Shown here: positions 6,437-10,627 of the stretch, one piece after another
Position numbering within the stretch: position 1 is the stretch's first letter
How the letters are laid out: every line of letters starts with the position of its first letter
Source of the DNA: CADEFQ01 sp035342635
GTDB taxonomy: Bacteria; Pseudomonadota; Gammaproteobacteria; Steroidobacterales; Steroidobacteraceae
Direction: 5' to 3'
Length of the DNA stretch: 10,627 nucleotides
Assembly (NCBI GenBank): GCA_035342635.1
Contig: DAOQXO010000088.1
Location: 1-10,627, forward strand
Program-made: the position numbers and the translations under genes
Notes under the pieces: generated by a model
What the model was told of the DNA's origin: nothing
The model's input: the letters and a program-made list of their open reading frames with translations, nothing else
The model's database searches: none

Positions 6437-8184
6437 CCGCATCGCCGCCCGTCGTCGCGAATCCCGGGCAGGTCTATCGCCGCCTGCTCGGCTATGCCCG
6501 GCCCTACCTCGGGACTTTCCTGATCGGCGTGTGCGGCATGGTCCTGTTTGCCTCCACCGATGCGCTGCTCGCCTGGCTCGTCAAGATCTTCCTCGGCGGT
6601 GCGTTCATCGAACGCGATCCGCGCATCATCTGGATCGTGCCGCTCGGCGCCGTGACCCTCTTCCTGCTGCGCGGCCTCGGCGACTATGTCTCGACCTATT
6701 TCCCGGCCTGGGTCGGGAGGCAGATCATCAAGGCGTTGCGTCGCGAGCTGTTCGCCAAGTATCTGCGCCTGCCGGTGTCGTGGTTCGATGCGACCTCGAC
6801 CGGCGAGGCGCTCTCGCGGCTCACCTTCAACATCGAGCTGGTGGCCGAGGCGACCACCAACGCCGTCACGGTGATGATCCGCGACACGTTGACGATCATG
6901 GCGCTGCTCGGCTGGCTGTTCTGGCTCAACTGGCAACTGGCCGCGTTCGCACTGGTGCTCGCGCCGCTCATCTCGTGGCTGATCCGGGCCATCAACCGCT
7001 CCTTCCGCCGCTACAGTACGCGCATCCAGAATTCGATGGCGGACGTGAACCGCGTTGCGAAGGAGTCGCTCGACGGCCAGCGCGTCATCAGGGTGTTCAA
7101 TGCGCAGCGCCAGCTCGAACAGAGTTTCGAGGTGGCGAACGAGCTGAACCGCCACAGCAACATGCGCCTGGTCAATGCGCGCGCGATGAGCAATCCGGTA
7201 GTACAGTTCGTGGCGGCGCTCGGGCTCGCCGGCGTGCTGTACTTCGCCATCAGCCAGGTGCAGGCGCATGCCATGCGGGTCGACGACTTCATGTCGTTCC
7301 TGACCGCGCTGCTGCTGATCACGGCGCCGCTGCGCCGCCTCGTGAATATCTTCGTACCGCTGCAACAGGGCATCGCGGCCGGTGCGAGCATCTTCGCGGT
7401 GCTCGACAGCCCGGACGAGGACCAGGGTGGGACGCTGCGGGTCGAGCGCGCGCGCGGCGACATCGCCTACCGCGACGTGAGCTTCGCGTACCGGACGGAC
7501 AAGGGACAGGTGCTCGAGCACGTCGATCTCGAGGTGCGCGCCGGACGCACGCTCGCCATCGTCGGGCGCTCGGGCAGCGGCAAGTCGACGCTGGTCGCGC
7601 TGCTGCCGCGCTTCTACGACGTCGACTCGGGCAGTGTGCAGCTCGACGGCCGCGACGTGCGCGAGTACGCGCTCGATTCGTTGCGTGACCAGGTCGCGGT
7701 AGTGAGCCAGGACGTCGTGCTGTTCAACGACACGATCCGGGCGAACATCGCCTTCGGCCAGCCTGGCGCCACCGCGGCGCAGGTCGAGGCGGCGGCGGAG
7801 GCCGCGTTCGTGATGGACTTCGTGGCCGACCTGCCGCAGGGCCTCGATACGCTGGTGGGCGATCGCGGCGCGCTGCTCTCCGGCGGCCAGCGCCAGCGCA
7901 TCTCGATTGCACGCGCGATCCTGAAGGACGCACCGGTGCTCGTGCTCGATGAGGCCACCTCGGCGCTCGACACCGAATCCGAGCGTCACATCCAGGCGGC
8001 GCTCGGCCGCCTGCGCTCGGGGCGCACCACGCTGGTCATCGCGCACCGGCTGTCGACCGTCGAGCAGGCCGACGAAATCGTCGTGATGGACGAGGGTCGC
8101 ATCGTCGAGCGCGGCACCCATGCCGCGCTGCTCGCGCAGGATGGCATCTACGCGCAGCTGCGTCGCCTGCAGTTCAACGCCTGA
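6433..8184 (+). CDS. msbA: Lipid A export ATP-binding/permease protein MsbA
   Basis: MsbA is a homodimeric ABC exporter that flips core-lipid A from the cytoplasmic to the periplasmic leaflet of the inner membrane, using ATP. The 583-residue product matches the 582 residues of E. coli MsbA. Residues 20-320 form the six-helix transmembrane domain, with coupling-region text such as VSWFDATSTGEALSRLTFN. The nucleotide-binding domain follows: Walker A GRSGSGKST at 378-386, the Q-loop with VAVVSQDVVLFNDTI, signature LSGGQRQRISIARAIL from residue 482, Walker B VLVLDEATSALD with Asp506-Glu507, and His538 in the switch loop. All catalytic residues are present. The GTG start overlaps the exbD stop as GTGA. 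The next gene, lpxK, follows after 15 nt; msbA-lpxK pairing is widespread and separates this protein from generic multidrug exporters of the same fold. Confidence 0.95.
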   Translation: MTASPPVVANPGQVYRRLLGYARPYLGTFLIGVCGMVLFASTDALLAWLVKIFLGGAFIERDPRIIWIVPLGAVTLFLLRGLGDYVSTYFPAWVGRQIIKALRRELFAKYLRLPVSWFDATSTGEALSRLTFNIELVAEATTNAVTVMIRDTLTIMALLGWLFWLNWQLAAFALVLAPLISWLIRAINRSFRRYSTRIQNSMADVNRVAKESLDGQRVIRVFNAQRQLEQSFEVANELNRHSNMRLVNARAMSNPVVQFVAALGLAGVLYFAISQVQAHAMRVDDFMSFLTALLLITAPLRRLVNIFVPLQQGIAAGASIFAVLDSPDEDQGGTLRVERARGDIAYRDVSFAYRTDKGQVLEHVDLEVRAGRTLAIVGRSGSGKSTLVALLPRFYDVDSGSVQLDGRDVREYALDSLRDQVAVVSQDVVLFNDTIRANIAFGQPGATAAQVEAAAEAAFVMDFVADLPQGLDTLVGDRGALLSGGQRQRISIARAILKDAPVLVLDEATSALDTESERHIQAALGRLRSGRTTLVIAHRLSTVEQADEIVVMDEGRIVERGTHAALLAQDGIYAQLRRLQFNA

Positions 8185-8199
8185 GGCCGGACGGGCGCC

Positions 8200-9210
8200 A
8201 TGGAGCAGTGGGTCAACTCGATCTGGTATGGGCGCTCATTCGTGGCCGTGCTGCTGCGCCCGCTGTCGTGGCTCTATGCCCTGGTCGTCGGAGCGCGACG
8301 CAGGGCCTACGCATGGGGGCTGTTCAGCACCACGAAGTTGCCGGTGCCGGTCGTGGTCGTCGGCAACCTGACTGTCGGCGGCACCGGAAAAACGCCGTTT
8401 GTCGTATGGCTGGTCGCGCAACTCGCGGCCGCGGGGCACAAGCCGGGGGTGATCTCGCGCGGCTATGGTCGCCGCGGCTCCGCCCCGCGGCTCGTCGACG
8501 TGGACTCGAGCGCCGGCGAGGCCGGGGATGAGCCGCTGCTGATCCGCCGGCGCACCGAGCGGCCGGTCGCCGTCGGCAGCGATCGTGTGGTGGCGGGCCG
8601 GCTGCTCGGCACGCAGTCGGTGGACATCATCGTGGCAGATGACGGCCTGCAGCACCTGGCCCTGGCGCGCGACTGCGAGTTCGTGCTGATCGATGGTGCG
8701 CGCGGCTTCGGCAACGGACTGATGCTGCCGGCCGGTCCCTTGCGCGAGCCCGCCGGGAGGCTGCGCCACGTCGACGCCGTAGTCATGGTCGATGGCTCGA
8801 ACGAGCGCAGTCTGGCCGGGCGGCCCGTGTTCCAGATGCGGCTCGTCGCCGAGCACATCGTGCCGCTCGCGGGCCCGCAGGATGCGAAGCTCGCGCTCGC
8901 GAGCCTCGCCGGCCAGCGCGTGCATGCGGTTGCCGGCATCGGCCATCCCGAGCGGTTCTTCCGCACGCTGCGCGCCGCCGGGCTCGATGTGGTCCCGCAT
9001 GCTTTCCCCGATCACCACGACTACACGTCGGCGGACCTCGCCTTCGACGACGACCTGCCGATCCTCATGACCGAGAAGGATGCCGTAAAATGCACGGCGT
9101 TCGCGTCATCGAGGACCGGGTATGTGCCGGTCAGTGCCGCGTTCAGCGAGGCAGACGCCAGCGCGCTGCTGGCGCTGATCTCGACCAGGGCTTTCGCCTC
9201 TTCACGCTGA
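8200..9210 (+). CDS. lpxK: Tetraacyldisaccharide 4'-kinase LpxK
   Basis: LpxK transfers the gamma-phosphate of ATP to the 4'-position of the tetraacyldisaccharide-1-phosphate precursor, giving lipid IVA, the sixth step of the Raetz lipid A pathway. It acts at the cytoplasmic face of the inner membrane. The 336-residue product (E. coli 328) has an N-terminal hydrophobic helix at about 9-31 and VVVVGNLTVGGTGKTP with the P-loop GGTGKT at 60-65. It continues with SRGYGR, GDEP around Asp110, the Walker B-like DDGLQH at 147-152, DGARGFGNG, LPAGPLREP, FPDHHDYT with His272-His273, and TEKDAVK at 291-297. All are family signatures, so the enzyme looks active. The ATG at 8200 lies 15 nt after msbA with a poor ribosome site. 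The stop codon is embedded in the ribosome site of the next gene. Confidence 0.96.
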   Translation: MEQWVNSIWYGRSFVAVLLRPLSWLYALVVGARRRAYAWGLFSTTKLPVPVVVVGNLTVGGTGKTPFVVWLVAQLAAAGHKPGVISRGYGRRGSAPRLVDVDSSAGEAGDEPLLIRRRTERPVAVGSDRVVAGRLLGTQSVDIIVADDGLQHLALARDCEFVLIDGARGFGNGLMLPAGPLREPAGRLRHVDAVVMVDGSNERSLAGRPVFQMRLVAEHIVPLAGPQDAKLALASLAGQRVHAVAGIGHPERFFRTLRAAGLDVVPHAFPDHHDYTSADLAFDDDLPILMTEKDAVKCTAFASSRTGYVPVSAAFSEADASALLALISTRAFASSR

Positions 9211-9213
9211 GGA
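9209..9213 (+). promoter_or_regulatory. Shine-Dalgarno site supporting the TTG start of trm112/ycaR
   Basis: GAGGA overlaps the last bases of the lpxK stop codon and lies 6 nt before the TTG at 9220. It supports the rare TTG as the true start: the encoded opening MDTRLLDIIACP matches the family N-terminus, and no ATG or GTG is available at that place. Confidence 0.7.
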
Positions 9214-9219
9214 TCCGCA

Positions 9220-9408
9220 TTGGACACCCGATTGCTCGATATCATCGCCTGCCCGCTCTGCAAAGGACCCGTCGTGCATCGCCGCGCGGAAGCAGTACTC
9301 GTGTGCCGCGGCGACCGGCTCGCCTATCCGATCCGTGACGGCGTGCCGATCATGCTGGTCGAGGAGGCGAAGCCGCTCGCGGTCGACGACCCGCTGCTCG
9401 AACGCTGA
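9220..9408 (+). CDS. ycaR: Trm112/YcaR (UPF0434) family small zinc-ribbon-like protein
   Basis: This 62-residue protein belongs to the UPF0434/YcaR branch of the Trm112 family. Eukaryotic and archaeal Trm112 proteins activate methyltransferases; the role of the short proteobacterial YcaR type is not established. The sequence shows the usual opening LLDIIACPLCKGP with Cys11 and Cys14, a third cysteine at Cys29 in VLVCRGDRLAYPI, and RDGVPIMLVEEA, all typical of the family at typical length. The start is TTG, supported by a GAGGA site that overlaps the lpxK stop. The gene sits between lpxK and kdsB, as in E. coli and Pseudomonas, and ends 7 nt before kdsB. The conserved placement hints at a link to envelope biosynthesis but does not prove one. 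Confidence 0.92.
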   Translation: MDTRLLDIIACPLCKGPVVHRRAEAVLVCRGDRLAYPIRDGVPIMLVEEAKPLAVDDPLLER

Positions 9409-9415
9409 AGCCGGC

Positions 9416-10141
9416 ATGTTCCGCGTCGTCATCCCGGCCCGCTACCAGTCGTCGCGCTTTCCGGGCAAGGCGCTCGCGCTGATCGACGGACAGCCGATGA
9501 TCGTGCGCGTGCACGAGCGCGCCCGGCTGACCGGCGCCGCCGAGGTGATCGTCGCGACGGATGACGAGCGCATCGCGGCCGCGGTGCGCGCGGCGGGTGC
9601 CGACGTCTGCATGACCGCGGCGTCCCATGCGTCGGGTACCGATCGCATTGCCGAGGTCGCACGCCTGCGGGGCTTTGCCGGTGAGGACATCATCGTGAAC
9701 CTGCAGGGTGACGAACCGCGCATGCCCGCGGCGATCGTCGACCAGGTTGCCGCCGCGCTGGTGGAGCATGCGGGCGCGGATATTGCCACCGCGGCGTACC
9801 CGGTGCAGGGTCGCGCGGACTATCTCGATCCGAATGTCGTGAAGGTCGTCACGGACGGCGCGGGCAGGGCGCTCTATTTCAGTCGCGCGCCGATTCCGTG
9901 GAATCGCGACGCGGCGGGAGCCGCCGATGCCCATCGCGGTGCACGGCGCCATATCGGCCTCTATGCCTACCGCACGGCCGCGCTGCTGCGCCTCGCGGCG
10001 CTGCCGCCGACACCGCTCGAGCGGCTCGAGCAGCTCGAGCAACTGCGTGCACTGGAGCACGGCATGGAGATCCGCGTGGTCGACGCGGCGGAACCGCCGG
10101 GTGCCGACGTCAATACACCGGAGGATCTCCTGCGGACATAA
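9416..10141 (+). CDS. kdsB: 3-deoxy-manno-octulosonate cytidylyltransferase (CMP-Kdo synthetase) KdsB
   Basis: KdsB activates Kdo with CTP to give CMP-Kdo and pyrophosphate in the cytoplasm, supplying the donor that WaaA attaches to lipid IVA made by LpxK. The 241-residue product (E. coli 248) has the nucleotide-binding opening VVIPARYQSSRFPGKAL (5-20), HASGTDRIAEV (71-81), NLQGDEP (95-101) with the metal ligand Asp99, ALYFSRAPIPW (152-162), RHIGLYAYR (178-186) and PLERLEQLEQLR (200-211). Near the end the usual V-D-T-P-E-D-L reads VNTPEDL, so Asn233 replaces a normally conserved aspartate. The protein then stops soon after, lacking the longer E. coli tail. The ATG at 9416 was chosen because MFRVVIPARY is the family start; the extension to 9335 is an arginine- and serine-rich read-through of the previous gene. 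The gene closes the lipid A/Kdo operon. Confidence 0.95.
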   Translation: MFRVVIPARYQSSRFPGKALALIDGQPMIVRVHERARLTGAAEVIVATDDERIAAAVRAAGADVCMTAASHASGTDRIAEVARLRGFAGEDIIVNLQGDEPRMPAAIVDQVAAALVEHAGADIATAAYPVQGRADYLDPNVVKVVTDGAGRALYFSRAPIPWNRDAAGAADAHRGARRHIGLYAYRTAALLRLAALPPTPLERLEQLEQLRALEHGMEIRVVDAAEPPGADVNTPEDLLRT

Positions 10142-10145
10142 AGCT

Positions 10146-10160
10146 CCCTGGCGGGCAGGG
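10146..10160 (+). repeat. Small hairpin directly before the rarD start
   Basis: CCCTG (10146-10150), loop GCGGG and CAGGG (10156-10160) form a perfect 5-bp stem that ends 1 nt before the GTG at 10162. It contains the only purine-rich stretch that could serve as the ribosome site. There is no T-run after it, so it is not an intrinsic terminator for kdsB. It may modulate rarD translation or be fortuitous. Confidence 0.3.
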
Positions 10161-10161
10161 T

Positions 10162-10627
10162 GTGCCGCCGCAAGAGGCACCGGCCGCGTCCAGGTCGTCC
10201 ATCGACCGTCGCGGACTCGCCGCGGCAATCGGTGCGTACGCCATGTGGGGCCTGTTCCCGCTCTACTGGTATCAGCTGAAGACGGTACCGGCGGTGCAGA
10301 CCGTCGCCCACCGGGTGGTGTGGTGCGCCGTCTTCGTCCTCGGCTGGGTCGCGCTGCGCCACGAGCGTGGCTGGTTGCGACGTGCGCTCGCCGCGCCGCG
10401 CGTGCTGCCGCTGCTCGCCGCGAGCAGCGCGCTGATCAGCCTCAACTGGGGCATCTATATCTGGGCGGTGACGCATGGCCGCGTGCTCGATACGAGCCTC
10501 GGCTACTTCATCAACCCACTGGCGAACGTGCTGGTCGGCGTACTGCTGCTGCGCGAGCGCCTGCGCGCGACGCAATGGGCCGCGGTGGGCCTCGGCGCAC
10601 TCGGCGTGCTGTGGCTCACCTTCCGTC
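10162..10627 (+). CDS. rarD: EamA family transporter RarD (3' end outside window)
   Basis: This is the N-terminal 155 residues of a ten-helix inner-membrane permease of the drug/metabolite (EamA) superfamily, RarD subgroup. The natural substrate of RarD is not firmly known; the E. coli name comes from a chloramphenicol-sensitivity association in older literature. RarD features include GAYAMWGLFPLYW in the first helix, HRVVW at the start of the second, SLNWGIYIWAVTHGRVLDTS, and LGYFINPLANVLVGVLLL, which is close to the conserved SLGYFINPL block. The GTG at 10162 gives a 13-residue cytoplasmic leader before the first helix. No other start occurs in frame nearby, and the internal ATG at 10252 would cut into helix 1. 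The gene begins 20 nt after kdsB on the same strand, so it may be read from the same transcript, though its function is not part of lipid A synthesis. Confidence 0.9.
   Translation, partial: MPPQEAPAASRSSIDRRGLAAAIGAYAMWGLFPLYWYQLKTVPAVQTVAHRVVWCAVFVLGWVALRHERGWLRRALAAPRVLPLLAASSALISLNWGIYIWAVTHGRVLDTSLGYFINPLANVLVGVLLLRERLRATQWAAVGLGALGVLWLTFR

Noticed and set aside
6214..8121. A 635-codon open frame on the minus strand opposite msbA.
   Set aside because: It lies exactly antisense to a gene with all MsbA motifs. Its product is rich in Arg, His, Glu and Gln without recognisable domains, which is the usual shadow of a GC-rich gene.
10018..10044. Three tandem 9-nt units beginning CTCGAGC in kdsB.
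   Set aside because: They encode LERLEQLEQ, part of a motif conserved in KdsB (E. coli has a similar L-E-x-x-E-x-L-E-Q-L-R), so protein conservation and codon bias explain the repeat.
9967..10575. A minus-strand frame of 202 codons across the end of kdsB and the start of rarD.
   Set aside because: The plus strand encodes the ends of KdsB and RarD with family motifs; the minus frame shows no recognisable features.
1..10627. Mobile element, phage, CRISPR or toxin-antitoxin content.
   Set aside because: No transposase, integrase, spaced repeats, terminal inverted repeats or small toxin-like gene pairs were found. Composition looks even throughout and gene order is that of a conserved core locus.

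Overview
The window is a dense, almost gap-free stretch of GC-rich chromosome with strong G/C preference at third codon positions. It comes from a Gram-negative bacterium that makes lipid A, Kdo and outer-membrane lipoproteins. The gene content and order (lol permeases and ATPase, DUF2062, comEC, exbB, exbD, msbA, lpxK, trm112/ycaR, kdsB) are typical of Gammaproteobacteria. A high-GC lineage related to Xanthomonadales, Nevskiales or Chromatiales is plausible, but the genus cannot be fixed from this sequence alone. No tRNA, rRNA, CRISPR array, insertion sequence, prophage or integrase was seen, and no gene-free stretch reaches 300 bases.

Region 1 (1-2674, plus strand) is a Lol lipoprotein-release operon. 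It holds the 3' part of one LolC/LolE-type permease, a complete second permease with a LolC-like hook loop, and the ATPase LolD. The genes are 3 nt apart or overlap by 8 nt. Together they would extract mature lipoproteins from the inner membrane and hand them to LolA. A hairpin at 2690-2712 closes the operon.

Region 2 (2711-5343) holds a convergent DUF2062 membrane protein on the minus strand and, divergent from it across only 32 bp, a ComEC/Rec2-type DNA-uptake channel protein. The channel core of ComEC looks normal. Its C-terminal metallo-beta-lactamase-like domain has lost the recognisable metal-site motifs and is shortened. This is the most unusual feature of the window.

Region 3 (5379-10141, plus strand) is an envelope-biogenesis operon. 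ExbB and ExbD (proton-driven motor subunits, with no tonB in view) are followed by MsbA (lipid A flippase), LpxK (lipid A 4'-kinase), a Trm112/YcaR zinc-ribbon protein and KdsB (CMP-Kdo synthetase). exbB/exbD and exbD/msbA each overlap by a GTGA stop-start, and later spacers are 7 to 15 nt, so the set is probably co-transcribed and translationally coupled. A RarD-type EamA permease begins 20 nt after kdsB and runs off the window.

Taken together, this is mainly conserved outer-membrane assembly machinery, not an accessory island. I found no convincing undescribed multi-gene system. The points most worth checking are the degenerate nuclease domain of ComEC, the ExbBD motor embedded in a lipid A export operon, and an Asp-to-Asn change at a normally conserved metal-site position in KdsB.
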